Counted from the first letter of the stretch, positions 1-9,205 are shown. The stretch: 64,000 nucleotides of DNA from Anaerocolumna sp. AGMB13020 (GCF_033100115.1 NZ_CP136910.1:5658001-5722000), one strand, 5' to 3'. Numbers and translations are program-made. Notes: generated by a model from the sequence alone, not told the origin.

Positions 1-1
1 G

Positions 2-250
2 GTCGCAAAAACGGTACGTAAGTTAGAGGAGCGAGGATTCCTGAACAAGATAGAGGATGCAGAAGATAAAAAGAGAATATGCTTATTCTTAACAGAGAAA
101 GGCGAGAGAGCTTACTTGCTGCATAAAGCTTATCATGAAAAATATGACAGCCCATTATTTAATTATCTGGGAGAGTTGAAGGAACATGACCTTAAAGTGA
201 TACAGGAATTTCTAAAACATGCGAACAGCCTGGTAGAAAATCATTTTTAA
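2..250 (+). CDS. MarR-family transcriptional regulator, C-terminal part (cut by window edge)
   Basis: An open frame enters from the left edge and stops at TAA 248-250, giving 82 residues. The visible part begins VAKTVRKLEERGFLNKIEDA and continues with DKKRICLFLTEKGER. That is the recognition helix plus beta-hairpin wing of a MarR-type winged helix, where the basic DKR segment of the wing contacts DNA. The remaining helices (LKVIQEFLKHANSLVE) fit the C-terminal dimerisation helix. The N-terminus lies outside the window. The oxidoreductase gene starts 157 bases downstream and could be a target, but nothing in the sequence proves this. Confidence 0.75.
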   Translation, partial: VAKTVRKLEERGFLNKIEDAEDKKRICLFLTEKGERAYLLHKAYHEKYDSPLFNYLGELKEHDLKVIQEFLKHANSLVENHF

Positions 251-407
251 AGTTTTTTTCATATTAAAAGCAAGTTTATGAACGAGATTTTAAGGGAATT
301 GATATTGCGTTCCTGCTATGCAATTGCAGATTTCTTAAAGTTTGGAGATTGAACTTAACAAAGCTTTCTGTAAGCACTAAGAGGTTATGAACGAGAGGAG
401 GTAACTA

Positions 408-1484
408 TTGAAGGAAGACATTTTAAAGGATAAAATCATTGTAGTTGGCGGATATGGACATGTGGGTCAGATACTAAGCAAAGAGTTGGGAGAACGGTAT
501 CCCGGGAAAGTATATGCAGCAGGTAGAAGTTATGAAAAAGCAGAGAAATTTGCAGAAAGCACAAACAATAAAGTGATTCCGATGCAGCTTGATACAGAGT
601 CAGCAGCCGATGCCAGCCAGCTGAAAGAGGCAAAGGTAATCGTAATGTGTTTGGACCAAAAGAACACGGATTTCGTACGGCTGTGTCTTACTAGGGGAAT
701 TCATTATGTGGATATTACTGCGAATATGGACTTTCATAAAAAGATAGAGGAACTAAAAGATGCAGTCGTTATAAATAAAGCAACTGCCGTACTTAGTGTA
801 GGACTGATCCCTGGAATCAGTAATCTCTTAGCAGCAAGAGCCTGCGAGGAAATGGAGGAAACGGATTCGGTGGATATTGCGGTAATGCTGGGTTTGGGAG
901 ACAAACATGGAAGGGCTGCCATTGAGTGGACAATAAATAATATGTATAATAACTTCTCAGTCATAGAAAATGGAAAACAAACGGAAGTTATAAGCTTTAC
1001 GGAAGGTAAAGATTTTGATTTTGGCGAAGAACTTGGAAGAAAGAAAGCTTATCGATTTAATTTCTCCGATCAGCACAGTCTTATCAATACCTTGAAAGTT
1101 CCTTTTATTAAGACCAGATTATGTTTTGATTCTGCCTTGAGTACAAAGTTATTTTTTATCATCAAAAAAGCAGGTATATTCAAGTTCCTAAAATATAAAA
1201 AAATATATAAGGGCACAGCTGATCTTATATCGGGCTTTAAAATGGGCAGCGATAAATTTGCACTGAAAATTGAAGCAATTGGTAGAAAAGCAGGCGTTAA
1301 AGTAAAAACAGAAGTGTTTTTCAGTGGAAGGGTCGAAGCAGATATGACCGCAAAAGCCGCGGCAGCCGTGACAAAAGAATTGTATAATACGAATCGACCA
1401 CATGGGGTATTTCATATTAATGAGCTTTTTACTATTGATATCTTACCAAAGCAGGTTAAGGAGAAAATAATACTTAAGTCCTGA
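408..1484 (+). CDS. Saccharopine dehydrogenase-like NAD(P)-dependent oxidoreductase
   Basis: The 358-residue protein opens with a Rossmann fold, IIVVGGYGHVG, at about residues 10-20. The VYAAGRSYEKAEKFA segment follows as the second strand and helix, as in the saccharopine dehydrogenase NADP-binding domain. VIVMCLDQKN and YVDITANM match the next strands of that fold. The remainder would be the substrate domain; no catalytic residue can be named with confidence. Family members act on saccharopine, carboxynorspermidine and other substrates, so the substrate is open. The start is TTG 408, chosen because GAGAGGAGG lies 6-14 bases upstream and no ATG fits. The gene stands alone between the partial marR gene and a promoter near 1700. 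Confidence 0.7.
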   Translation: MKEDILKDKIIVVGGYGHVGQILSKELGERYPGKVYAAGRSYEKAEKFAESTNNKVIPMQLDTESAADASQLKEAKVIVMCLDQKNTDFVRLCLTRGIHYVDITANMDFHKKIEELKDAVVINKATAVLSVGLIPGISNLLAARACEEMEETDSVDIAVMLGLGDKHGRAAIEWTINNMYNNFSVIENGKQTEVISFTEGKDFDFGEELGRKKAYRFNFSDQHSLINTLKVPFIKTRLCFDSALSTKLFFIIKKAGIFKFLKYKKIYKGTADLISGFKMGSDKFALKIEAIGRKAGVKVKTEVFFSGRVEADMTAKAAAAVTKELYNTNRPHGVFHINELFTIDILPKQVKEKIILKS

Positions 1485-1688
1485 GCCTGTTTAGGATAGA
1501 AGAAAATTTGCTACTGTACTCGTAAAGAGCGGATATAGTGAATAATGACCATAGGATTCCATCCTCTTATTAATTATACTATTTTTATTCGCTGCACCAC
1601 TTCCTATTCCTTTATCTGCTGCAGCGCACAAATCAGTAACTGTAACGAAATATAGTATACTGAAACAGTACTTGTTAACAGAGTTTCT

Positions 1689-1717
1689 TTGACTAAATCT
1701 GGAAAATGCTTTATAAT
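1689..1717 (+). promoter_or_regulatory. Sigma-A type promoter for the 1773-2786 gene pair
   Basis: TTGACT (1689-1694) and TATAAT (1712-1717) are separated by 17 bases. Predicted start of transcription is near 1724, about 49 bases ahead of the first gene. Confidence 0.7.
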
Positions 1718-1772
1718 AAGTGGGACAGGTTAGTCGTTTGCACAGGAAAGAGAATATGAGAAGGAGCGTTTA

Positions 1773-1994
1773 ATGGAAGCTGATAAGATGGAGTTTAATG
1801 AAATACTTAGGAAATTTGCAGAATCAGGTTGGGATGTCATTGATGAACCCTCCAGAGCATGGCTTGAAGGCAAAGGTGACAAAGAAGAACTAGTTGCTGC
1901 CATAATGCAGGCTGACAGTGAATGCGGCAGCTGTGGCTGTGAGTTCGACCCTCTATACAAGAGAGCTTTGGTACTGGCACAGGAAATCGACTGA
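1773..1994 (+). CDS. Small acidic Cys-containing protein of unknown function
   Basis: This is a 73-residue protein with a good ribosome binding site (GAAGGAG, 7 bases before ATG). It is acidic and helical, and carries a CGSCGCEFD motif at about residues 49-57, where three closely spaced cysteines could bind metal. No signal peptide or membrane segment is visible, and I do not recognise the family. It sits directly downstream of a consensus promoter and 18 bases ahead of a lipoprotein gene with its own GGAG site, so the two probably share a transcript. Confidence 0.65.
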   Translation: MEADKMEFNEILRKFAESGWDVIDEPSRAWLEGKGDKEELVAAIMQADSECGSCGCEFDPLYKRALVLAQEID

Positions 1995-2012
1995 TATAAT
2001 GGAGTTAAACAA

Positions 2013-2786
2013 ATGAGAAAGAAGAAAATAGGAATCTTTATGTTATCAGCAATACTATTAGGTGTATTCCTGATAATAGGATGTGCTCGTAAAAATATAA
2101 TCGTCTCTGCAGCGGAGACAGAAAAGACGTATACTGTCTCTTTAGATCCCCAGGGGGGGACTGTAAATGGGGAATCCCTGCCGGTAACCATTGGTAGTAC
2201 CTATGGTACCTTACCTGTTCCGACAAAAACGAATTATGTATTTAAAGGCTGGTATACGTTCCCCTCTGCGGGTACCCTGATCTATGCTGATAAAAAGGTC
2301 ACAATTGCAAAAGATCATACACTTTATGCCCATTGGAGCGGCAAGGAATTTGAAATCACACTGGACTTAAATGGTGGCGGTGACAGTAAAAAAGCGACAG
2401 TTCGGTACGGCTCCAAGTTCTTAAACCAGTTACCTGTACCCGTTAGAAAAGAATATGAATTCACCGGCTGGTATACCGATAAAAGCGGCGGGGATAAAAT
2501 CACAGCCGGCACCGTATATCAGGACAATAAACTTAAGAAACTTTATGCTCAATGGAAATTAAAAGTTCTAAAGGTTACTTTTATAGGCTTTAATGGAGAG
2601 TCCTATGAGCTGGATGTTACCTGTACGAAAACCTTTGGAACCTTACCGGTACCAAAAAGAGAAGGCTATACCTTCAAAGGATGGTTTACCTGGGCTGATT
2701 ATACTGATTCTACTGCAACTCCCATAAAGAGTACTACAATGGTCTCAGAAAAGACTCCGCAGAAGCTTTTTGCAAGGTGGTATTAA
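2013..2786 (+). CDS. Lipoprotein with three InlB B-repeat (Listeria-Bacteroides repeat) domains
   Basis: The protein has 257 residues. The N-terminus is a lipoprotein signal: MRKKKIG, a hydrophobic core, then the lipobox LIIGC with the acylated Cys near residue 24. Three repeats of about 70 residues follow, at about 38-110, 112-183 and 185-257. Each has the pattern LDxxGG, GTLPVP or QLPVP, then FKGWYT or FTGWYT, and ends LYAHW, LYAQW or LFARW. This is the small beta-grasp-like repeat known from internalin B and many clostridial surface proteins. The protein consists of little else, so it is probably a surface-anchored spacer or ligand-binding protein. It is paired with the small Cys protein upstream. 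Confidence 0.8.
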   Translation: MRKKKIGIFMLSAILLGVFLIIGCARKNIIVSAAETEKTYTVSLDPQGGTVNGESLPVTIGSTYGTLPVPTKTNYVFKGWYTFPSAGTLIYADKKVTIAKDHTLYAHWSGKEFEITLDLNGGGDSKKATVRYGSKFLNQLPVPVRKEYEFTGWYTDKSGGDKITAGTVYQDNKLKKLYAQWKLKVLKVTFIGFNGESYELDVTCTKTFGTLPVPKREGYTFKGWFTWADYTDSTATPIKSTTMVSEKTPQKLFARWY

Positions 2787-2887
2787 AACCTACCCAGGTA
2801 TTACGGACTGAATAGATAAGAATAATTAATATGACATACAGATGTCAGGTATAATGTGTTAACCTGGTAGAAAAAGGAGAGTAGCAC

Positions 2888-3367
2888 ATGAACCTGCAAC
2901 ATATTGTAAAAGAAGCTTTTGAAGTAATTGGAATAGAAGGAACCGGAGATTCCTCAGAAGGATATCTCTGGGTACCACCTTTGTGGAAAGAAGCGAATGA
3001 TAAGTTTAATGAAATCTCAGATGTGGTAAAATTAGAAGCAGACGGACGTTTAGCCGGTGTTTGGGGTGCTATGAGTGATATTGATTATAATTTTAAGCCC
3101 TGGGATATTAGAGGAAAGTATCTCGCAGGCTGTGAAGTCACAGAAGGAGCGGCAGTACCGGAAGGCTGGGTCAAATGGAAAGTACCTTCTTTTCGATATG
3201 TCACAGCAGAATGTAATAGTTTGGAGTATGGAAAAGTTTTTCAATATATACTCAAGGAGTATTTTATGGAAAAAGGATTGACTCTGGCAGGAGCAGTTCA
3301 TGAATACTATCCGGAACCAGGAAACACTGAGAAATTATGTCTATATTTCCCTATAGAAAAACTTTAA
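2888..3367 (+). CDS. GyrI-like / effector-binding domain protein
   Basis: The protein has 159 residues and fits a stand-alone GyrI-like (SOUL/AraC effector-binding) fold. Supporting features are the VIGIEGTGD opening strand, the WKEANDKFNEI helix, GVWGAMSD in the centre, YLAGCEV followed by a hydrophobic aromatic strand, and a C-terminal HEYYPEP segment typical of this family. These domains bind small amphipathic ligands. AGGAGAG precedes ATG 2888. The gene ends 9 bases before a WYL regulator gene, so the two are cotranscribed; a ligand-binding partner of the regulator is a reasonable inference. Confidence 0.65.
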   Translation: MNLQHIVKEAFEVIGIEGTGDSSEGYLWVPPLWKEANDKFNEISDVVKLEADGRLAGVWGAMSDIDYNFKPWDIRGKYLAGCEVTEGAAVPEGWVKWKVPSFRYVTAECNSLEYGKVFQYILKEYFMEKGLTLAGAVHEYYPEPGNTEKLCLYFPIEKL

Positions 3368-3376
3368 GGATAACAG

Positions 3377-4357
3377 ATGCAGATCAGCAGATTATTTGAA
3401 ATTGTATATATACTTCTTGATAAAAAGTCCATAACAGCAGGTGAATTGGCAGAACGGTTTGAAGTATCGGTTCGTACGATATATCGTGATATTGAGAGCT
3501 TATCCGTTGCAGGTATACCAATCTACGCAGAACGGGGGAAAAACGGCGGAATCAGGCTGATGGATAATTATATCCTGAATAAATCCGTACTTTCAGAACA
3601 GGAGAAGAAAGAAATACTGGCAGCACTAAATGGACTGGTACAGACAAGGGTAGCAGACTATTCGGCATTAAATAAACTGACTTCCTTCTTTGGCACACAA
3701 AGTGCTGATGAAAGTAACTGGGTTTCCATTGATTTCTCTGATTGGAGTGGAAAGAAACAGGCATTTCTGGAACTTTTAAAGACAAGCATCCTTAATTGTC
3801 AGGTACTTACGTTTTCCTACTATAACTCTTCGGGAGTTCAGTCAGACCGAACCGTCTATCCGGTCCAGCTTTGGTTTAAGGCCAGAACCTGGTATCTGAA
3901 AGCCTTCTGTTTGGATAAAAAGGCTTATCGAACCTTTCGCTTAACACGCATCAGGAATGTTGGGACAACAGGAGAGACCTTCCATAGAGAAGAGCTTTCA
4001 ATGAAAGCTGATTTAGCAGCTATCCAGGCTGACAAAAAAGAAATAGCTGATACAGGTATAGCCGGTTATTCCGAACAAATACAAGGTGCCTCGGTTGCGT
4101 TTGAACTCTGGGTTCAAAGGGAGATGGCTTACAGGGTCTATGATGAATTTGAGGAAGAAGAGATCCGCGAACTTGAGAACGGAGACTTTCTGATTAATGG
4201 ATATTATCCAATGGACAACTGGGTATATGGTATGATATTGTCCTTTGGTGATAAGGCAAAGGTTATTCGTCCTGATTTTCTCCGGGAAGAGATATCAGCC
4301 ATCGGAGAAAGAATCAGGGAGCGTAATCTTAAGAGTCATATGGAAGACAAAAGCTAA
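3377..4357 (+). CDS. YafY-type HTH and WYL-domain transcriptional regulator
   Basis: The protein has 326 residues. An N-terminal winged helix (LAERFEVSVRTIYRDIESL, about 22-40) is the HTH_11/DeoR-like DNA-binding unit of YafY regulators. A WYL domain follows at about 135-210 (VLTFSYYNSSG, YPVQLWFKARTWYLKAFC, FRLTRI); the WYL triad reads TWYLKAF. The C-terminal WCX extension follows (about 225-320). WYL proteins sense nucleic-acid or small-molecule ligands and usually repress neighbouring genes. It is cotranscribed with the GyrI-like gene just upstream; the MATE exporter downstream has its own promoter and may be regulated by it. Confidence 0.85.
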   Translation: MQISRLFEIVYILLDKKSITAGELAERFEVSVRTIYRDIESLSVAGIPIYAERGKNGGIRLMDNYILNKSVLSEQEKKEILAALNGLVQTRVADYSALNKLTSFFGTQSADESNWVSIDFSDWSGKKQAFLELLKTSILNCQVLTFSYYNSSGVQSDRTVYPVQLWFKARTWYLKAFCLDKKAYRTFRLTRIRNVGTTGETFHREELSMKADLAAIQADKKEIADTGIAGYSEQIQGASVAFELWVQREMAYRVYDEFEEEEIRELENGDFLINGYYPMDNWVYGMILSFGDKAKVIRPDFLREEISAIGERIRERNLKSHMEDKS

Positions 4358-4400
4358 GAAACCAATGCAGTAATCTTAAGAAAGGTTTAAGGGAAAAGAT

Positions 4401-4429
4401 TTGATTTCCACCTCTTGGAGTGTTACAAT
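4401..4429 (+). promoter_or_regulatory. Promoter for the MATE exporter gene, with a hairpin just downstream
   Basis: TTGATT (4401-4406) and TACAAT (4424-4429) are 17 bases apart. An inverted repeat CTGTATT/AATACAG lies at about 4435-4452, just past the predicted start of transcription, where an operator or a leader hairpin would be expected. Confidence 0.55.
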
Positions 4430-4482
4430 TTAGTCTGTATTTCTTGGAATACAGTAAAGATTGACGTATAGAGGATGAACAA

Positions 4483-5847
4483 ATGAAAATCAGGAAAGAC
4501 TCAAGGATGAGTATTACAGAGGGAGTTATATGGAAGCAGCTGCTGGCGTATTTCTTCCCTCTATTATTTGGAACTTTTTTTCAACAGCTTTATAATACCA
4601 TTGATGCGGTAGTAGTCGGGCGATATGTTGGAAAAGAAGCTCTCTCTGCCGTCGGCGGAGCTACCGGTGCCTTAATTAATGTACTTATTGGATTTTTTAT
4701 CGGTATATCCTCAGGGGCAACGGTTATTATATCCCAATATTACGGAGGAAAAAAGAAAGAAGAAGTAAGCAGGTCTGTCCATACAGCCATAGCATTGGCA
4801 GTAGTTGGTGGGCTTTTTATTATGGTTATTGGTCTGATCGGTTCTCCTTTGGCACTTAAGCTCATGGGAACACCGCCGGAGGTTTATGACGATGCTTTGA
4901 TTTTCATCCGTGTTTATTTTCTGGGGACGGTATTTAATGTAGTATATAATATGGCAGCAGGAATTCTAAGAGCGATTGGCGATTCCAAAAGACCTCTGTA
5001 TTTTCTGATTGCAAGCTGCGGAGTTAATATAATACTTGATTTGGTATTTGTTGTTCTTTTTCACTGGGGAGTTGCAGGAGCAGCAGCAGCCACTGTAGTT
5101 GCTCAATTAGTCAGTGCAATACTTGTTTGTAAGGTACTTAGGAAGACAGAGGAGTGCTACAAATTGTATCCTCTTCAAATACGTTTTCACAGAGATATCT
5201 TAAAAAGAATCATACATATAGGACTTCCAACGGGAGCACAATCCTTAATGTATACCACCTCCAATCTATTCATACAGTCCAGTATGAATGCATTTGGTCT
5301 GAATGTATTGGCAGCCTGGGCCGCGTATGGTAAGGTAGACGGTATATTCTGGATGATTATGAACTCCTTTGGCGTTTCTGTAACTACTTTTGTCGGACAG
5401 AATTACGGTGCAGGCAAACAGGCAAGGGTCTCAAAGGGAATCCGTGTATGCCTTAGTTTTGCTATGCTTTCTGCAGTATTCCTAAGTCTGATCTTAAGTA
5501 TATTTGCAGCAGATATCATTGGGATCTTTAACAATGATGCAGAGGTCATTAAGGAAGGACTTGTGATATTGCATTTCCTGGTGCCAACTTATTGTACCTA
5601 TGTACTCATAGAGATTTTATCGGGGGCGTTGAGAGGAATGGGTCAATCGGTAATGCCTTTTATACTTACTCTCTTTGGGGTATGTGTATTAAGGGTCGTC
5701 TGGCTTCTTACAGCAGCTCCGGCATTTCAGGATGTCAGGGCAGTAATTTTTTGCTATCCTCTGACCTGGTCTTTTACCTCGATTTTATATATTATCTATT
5801 TCCTGTACTTTAAGAAAAAATACGGTTTTATCAATAACAACATATAA
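4483..5847 (+). CDS. MATE-family multidrug/sodium antiporter
   Basis: This 454-residue integral membrane protein has about twelve hydrophobic segments arranged as two similar halves. Hallmarks of the DinF/NorM-like bacterial MATE branch are visible: FGTFFQQLYNTIDAVVVGRY in TM1, ISSGATVIISQYYGGKK after TM2, and the second-half counterpart SFGVSVTTFVGQNYGAGK. MATE proteins export cationic drugs or metabolites in exchange for Na+ or H+. Length is normal for the family. Gene order (GyrI-like, WYL regulator, MATE) suggests ligand-controlled efflux, which is an inference. Confidence 0.9.
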   Translation: MKIRKDSRMSITEGVIWKQLLAYFFPLLFGTFFQQLYNTIDAVVVGRYVGKEALSAVGGATGALINVLIGFFIGISSGATVIISQYYGGKKKEEVSRSVHTAIALAVVGGLFIMVIGLIGSPLALKLMGTPPEVYDDALIFIRVYFLGTVFNVVYNMAAGILRAIGDSKRPLYFLIASCGVNIILDLVFVVLFHWGVAGAAAATVVAQLVSAILVCKVLRKTEECYKLYPLQIRFHRDILKRIIHIGLPTGAQSLMYTTSNLFIQSSMNAFGLNVLAAWAAYGKVDGIFWMIMNSFGVSVTTFVGQNYGAGKQARVSKGIRVCLSFAMLSAVFLSLILSIFAADIIGIFNNDAEVIKEGLVILHFLVPTYCTYVLIEILSGALRGMGQSVMPFILTLFGVCVLRVVWLLTAAPAFQDVRAVIFCYPLTWSFTSILYIIYFLYFKKKYGFINNNI

Positions 5848-5955
5848 GCAACTATTAATAGGCAGAAATGTTAACTGCAGGTGGTGGTGCTTAAAAAATT
5901 GTTATGATATCCTTTTATCGTAAGAATTAAAAGGATGGGAGAGTCAAAGAAAACA

Positions 5956-6633
5956 ATGAATTTTCAGGAAAAACTTACATTATTAAGAAAGAAATTTAAA
6001 ATGTCCCAGGAAAACCTGGCTGAAAAGGTGGGACTTTCAAGACAGGCAGTTGCAAAATGGGAAACAGGTAACTCTCTGCCGGATATTAACAACTTAATAG
6101 CTTTGAGCAGATTATTCGGTATATCAATAGATAGTATGGTCAAATCCGAAGAAGGTGACTGTGCGATTCTCTTCGGTAAAGAAGATATCCTCGAAAGCGA
6201 TAAAATGCTTGATTTTCTGTTACGGGCGAAAAAAGCCACCTATGCCGGTTATGGACCCGAAGGTTCTGCTTCAAGGCCATCTTCTCATGATATCGTTTAT
6301 GAAGAAGGTGAGTATTTTTATTATGATACTTATCTTGGCGGAGAAAAATTCGCAGGTGAAGAAGGAGTCTGGATTAGTCAGAATCCGGTGTGGGCAATGA
6401 ACTATTCGGGCAGGGTTCTTAGTCAGGAGTTTTCTGGAGATTTTCTTAAGAGGGCTTTATCACATCCTTCAAAAGAGTTGCCTTACAGAGGTCCCCTGCT
6501 GTTTACCGAGGAGGAATATACTTATCATTCCACCAGTTTAGGTGATCTAAACTGGTTTCAGGGAGCAGAGGAAATCTTCTATCAGGGAAGCAAGGTGTAT
6601 GAGTGTGTTTTTCATGGCGGGGCCATACGCTAG
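5956..6633 (+). CDS. XRE-family HTH regulator with C-terminal DUF5680 domain
   Basis: The N-terminal Cro/C1 helix-turn-helix (KMSQENLAEKVGLSRQAVAKWE, then PDINNLIALSRLFGISID) covers about residues 15-65 of 225. The C-terminal part (about 85-225) with YAGYGPE, YYDTYLGGEKFAGEE, VWAMNYSGRV and LGDLNWFQGAEEIFYQG matches the DUF5680 domain found behind XRE heads in clostridia and bacilli. Its function is unknown; it resembles a ligand or toxin-partner fold. ATG 5956 has GGGAGAG about 12 bases upstream. ATG 5935, in frame, would add seven residues and overlaps an AAAAGG; either start is possible. Confidence 0.8.
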   Translation: MNFQEKLTLLRKKFKMSQENLAEKVGLSRQAVAKWETGNSLPDINNLIALSRLFGISIDSMVKSEEGDCAILFGKEDILESDKMLDFLLRAKKATYAGYGPEGSASRPSSHDIVYEEGEYFYYDTYLGGEKFAGEEGVWISQNPVWAMNYSGRVLSQEFSGDFLKRALSHPSKELPYRGPLLFTEEEYTYHSTSLGDLNWFQGAEEIFYQGSKVYECVFHGGAIR

Positions 6634-6751
6634 ATAGTTGGCAGTGGTCTATTACAGCAAATGGAGTGTATGTAAAAAAGGTGGTACTGAAGCTGGAGCA
6701 TTTGATGAAATCAGGGTCTCCTGGCCAGAATTGAATAGGAGAGTTGTTCTG

Positions 6752-6785
6752 ACCCCAACGGTGAAAATCGGTGGGGTTTTCTTTG
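6752..6785 (+). terminator. Rho-independent terminator after the XRE-DUF5680 gene
   Basis: ACCCCA (6752-6757) pairs with TGGGGT (6772-6777) over a short inner stem, followed by TTTTCTTT. The 250 bases between 6634 and 6889 otherwise show a TATAAT at 6849-6854, a likely -10 for the next unit. Confidence 0.55.
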
Positions 6786-6889
6786 GTTTCAGGTTTTATA
6801 TAAATTATTTTAGAGGAATTCACGGTTTTCTAAACGAATAATTTGGAGTATAATATCCTTCTGAATACCGATTATGAAGGGTGAGAGTG

Positions 6890-7879
6890 ATGAATCAGGA
6901 AATAGAAGGTTCACTTAGCATAAAATATCAAATAGAAGATGAAAAAACAGTAATTCTTTCCTGTACTGGAACAGAAAGGTATGTAAGACTTCCAGAGGAT
7001 ATAAATGGTAATCCGGTTGTTAGTATTGCTCCGTACAGTTTTTCTTCACCTGAAGATAATATCAGGAAATTGAAGGACCAAAAAATACATGAGTATGAAA
7101 TAGAGGGTATTGATACTCCTTTAAGTGTGAAAGACATCATAAAAGGAAAAAAACTTCAAGCAATCTATCTGCCCGGGTGTTTAGCACGGATAGGTGAATA
7201 TGCTTTCTATAACTGCACAGAACTTGAACATATAAATCTCGGAGAAGGGGTTATTGATTTCGGAAACGGTGCTTTTATGAATTGCGACAGTCTAAAGGAA
7301 TTGACCTTTCGAACAAAATATGACACCCCTACAGGGCTGGCAGGGTTTTTAAGAGAGCTGCAGAGTGAGCTGATCGTTACTTTTGAGGGAAAAGAGGAGA
7401 AAGCAGTATTTATCTTCCCGGAATATTATGAAGAATCTATAGAGAACACACCTGCAAGAGTCTTTCATTATCAGATTCATGGTGCAGGATATCGTTACCG
7501 GCAATGTCTGGAGAATGGAATTTTAAACGTATCTCATTATGACATGCTGTTTCAGGCACCGGAAATACGAAATGAAAGCAGAACCGCACTATCTATAGCG
7601 CTGTGCCGCTTAAATTATCCGGCAGGTTTGTCAGAACATCATAAACAGCAGTATATCAATTACTTGAGACTACATAAGGAAGATACTATCATCAGGTATT
7701 TAGAGGAAAATAATACAAAAGGCCTTTATTCTCTGAAACAGGTAGATATACTTACCGGGGATATGATGGATTTTGCTTTAAAAGCCTCCATCCGTCTGAA
7801 GCAGCCGGAATGTACAGCCGTTTTATTGAGTTTAGGGGAAGAAAGCAGAAAACCAGCTGAGGATAAATTTGATTTTTAA
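6890..7879 (+). CDS. Leucine-rich repeat (BspA/LRR_5-type) protein
   Basis: The protein has 329 residues. An N-terminal segment YVRLPEDINGNPVVSIAPYSF and then IYLPGCLARIGEYAFYNC, LEHINLGEGVIDFGNGAF and SLKELTF form LRR_5 units, which build a small curved solenoid for protein contact. The C-terminal half (about 150-329) is mostly helical with ankyrin-like tone (YLRLHKEDTIIRYLEENN) and no recognised motif. There is no signal peptide, so it is cytoplasmic. ATG 6890 is preferred over the in-frame GTG 6881 because AAGGGTG sits 8 bases ahead. It ends 13 bases before the VWA gene and is the first gene of a three-gene unit with the VWA and AAA proteins. Confidence 0.75.
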   Translation: MNQEIEGSLSIKYQIEDEKTVILSCTGTERYVRLPEDINGNPVVSIAPYSFSSPEDNIRKLKDQKIHEYEIEGIDTPLSVKDIIKGKKLQAIYLPGCLARIGEYAFYNCTELEHINLGEGVIDFGNGAFMNCDSLKELTFRTKYDTPTGLAGFLRELQSELIVTFEGKEEKAVFIFPEYYEESIENTPARVFHYQIHGAGYRYRQCLENGILNVSHYDMLFQAPEIRNESRTALSIALCRLNYPAGLSEHHKQQYINYLRLHKEDTIIRYLEENNTKGLYSLKQVDILTGDMMDFALKASIRLKQPECTAVLLSLGEESRKPAEDKFDF

Positions 7880-7892
7880 AGGAGAAAAAGGC

Positions 7893-9203
7893 ATGGGAAT
7901 AGAGGAAAAGAAAGAAACATCCGGTGTTCAGATATTATCTTCTGCCAGAACAGAATTAACAGTATATATGAGGTATTTGGATCTTGCCCTTAGTGCTCTT
8001 AGGTTTGAGGCAAAAGAGGAGATACGGCTGGTGGGTACGGATGGCATATCCCTGTATTATGAGCCCTCTCTCCTACAGGAGGTATACCAAAGAGGACGGA
8101 TCTGGGTTAACCGCATTTATCTCCATCAGATCCTGCATTGTATCTACAAACATCCTTTTAGACCCTATGGCAGCAATAGGCGGCTGTGGGACATCAGCTG
8201 TGATATAGCGATGGAATATATGATTGACAGTTTTCGATATTACTGTGTAAGAATGGCGGGGAGCAGATATCGCAGACAATTCTATGAGAATTTAAAAGTT
8301 AAACTCAAGCTGCCGACAGCTCAGGCAATATATAATCTCCTGGAAAAGACGGAAATGTCAGATAGGGAGTACCAGCAGCTGGAGTATGAATTTCGTATAG
8401 ACGACCATTCCTTCTGGCAGGAAAAGGAAGAAAACCAGGTAACGTTGCCCGGCTCACCGGAGAAGAAATGGGAAGATATCAAAGAGCAGTTACAAACGAA
8501 TCTGGAAACGCAGGCTCAGGATATGGCAGAAGAGGTGGAAGGCTTTTTGGAGCAGCTTCAGGTGGAGAATCGTAAGAAATATGATTACAAGGATTTTCTG
8601 CGTAAATTTTCCGTCCTGAAAGAAGAATCGGTGATTGACACGGATTCCTTTGATTTAAGCTTTTATACTTATGGATTAAGCTTATATGGTAATCTGCCTT
8701 TAATTGAATATCAGGAAACCAGAGAAAGTAAGAAAATTGAAGAATTCGTTATAGCGGTGGATACCTCCATGTCCTGTTCTGGGGAATTGGTGCAGGAGTT
8801 CCTGATGCAGACCTATAAGGTGTTAAAGGAGACGGAGAGTTTTTTTCGAAAGACCAATATACATATATTACAATGTGATGAGGCCATACAATCAGATGTG
8901 CTAATCAGTAGTCAGGAGCAGTTAATCAGTTATATGGAGCAGCTTGAATTAAAAGGCGGCGGCGGAACGGATTTTAGGCCGGTATTTGCCTATGTGGAAA
9001 AACTGATTGCAGAAAAAGCCTTTAAGCGTCTGAAAGGATTGTTGTATTTTACGGATGGTAAAGGCATATATCCCAGAAAAAAGCCACCATATGATACAGC
9101 TTTTATATTCTTATCAGAGAACTATGAGGATACAGAAGTACCTGCCTGGGCAATGAAACTGATTTTGGAACCGGAAGACTTAAAAGGGAAGCAGGAAATG
9201 TAA
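7893..9203 (+). CDS. VWA-domain protein with DUF2201 (putative metallopeptidase-like) N-terminus
   Basis: The protein has 436 residues. The N-terminal half is the DUF2201 domain: INRIYLHQILHCIYKHPF style segment (here WVNRIYLHQILHCIYKHPF) and LWDISCDIAMEY, in which His and Asp/Glu residues resemble a zinc site. The C-terminal half is a von Willebrand A-like domain with the MIDAS motif AVDTSMS (about residue 288) and GGGGTDFRPVF. DUF2201-VWA proteins are encoded beside MoxR-type AAA ATPases, as here, and are thought to act as substrate adaptor in a chaperone-like pair similar to RavA-ViaA. ATG 7893 is chosen because AAAGGAGAA precedes it. Confidence 0.85.
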   Translation: MGIEEKKETSGVQILSSARTELTVYMRYLDLALSALRFEAKEEIRLVGTDGISLYYEPSLLQEVYQRGRIWVNRIYLHQILHCIYKHPFRPYGSNRRLWDISCDIAMEYMIDSFRYYCVRMAGSRYRRQFYENLKVKLKLPTAQAIYNLLEKTEMSDREYQQLEYEFRIDDHSFWQEKEENQVTLPGSPEKKWEDIKEQLQTNLETQAQDMAEEVEGFLEQLQVENRKKYDYKDFLRKFSVLKEESVIDTDSFDLSFYTYGLSLYGNLPLIEYQETRESKKIEEFVIAVDTSMSCSGELVQEFLMQTYKVLKETESFFRKTNIHILQCDEAIQSDVLISSQEQLISYMEQLELKGGGGTDFRPVFAYVEKLIAEKAFKRLKGLLYFTDGKGIYPRKKPPYDTAFIFLSENYEDTEVPAWAMKLILEPEDLKGKQEM

Positions 9204-9205
9204 GT

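Noticed and set aside
1730..2191. 153-codon minus-strand frame opposite the small Cys protein and lipoprotein
   Set aside because: It is a shadow of two well-supported plus-strand genes and has no ribosome binding site or recognisable domain.
6638..6841. 67-codon frame after the XRE-DUF5680 gene
   Set aside because: It starts with TTG without ribosome binding site and runs through a terminator.
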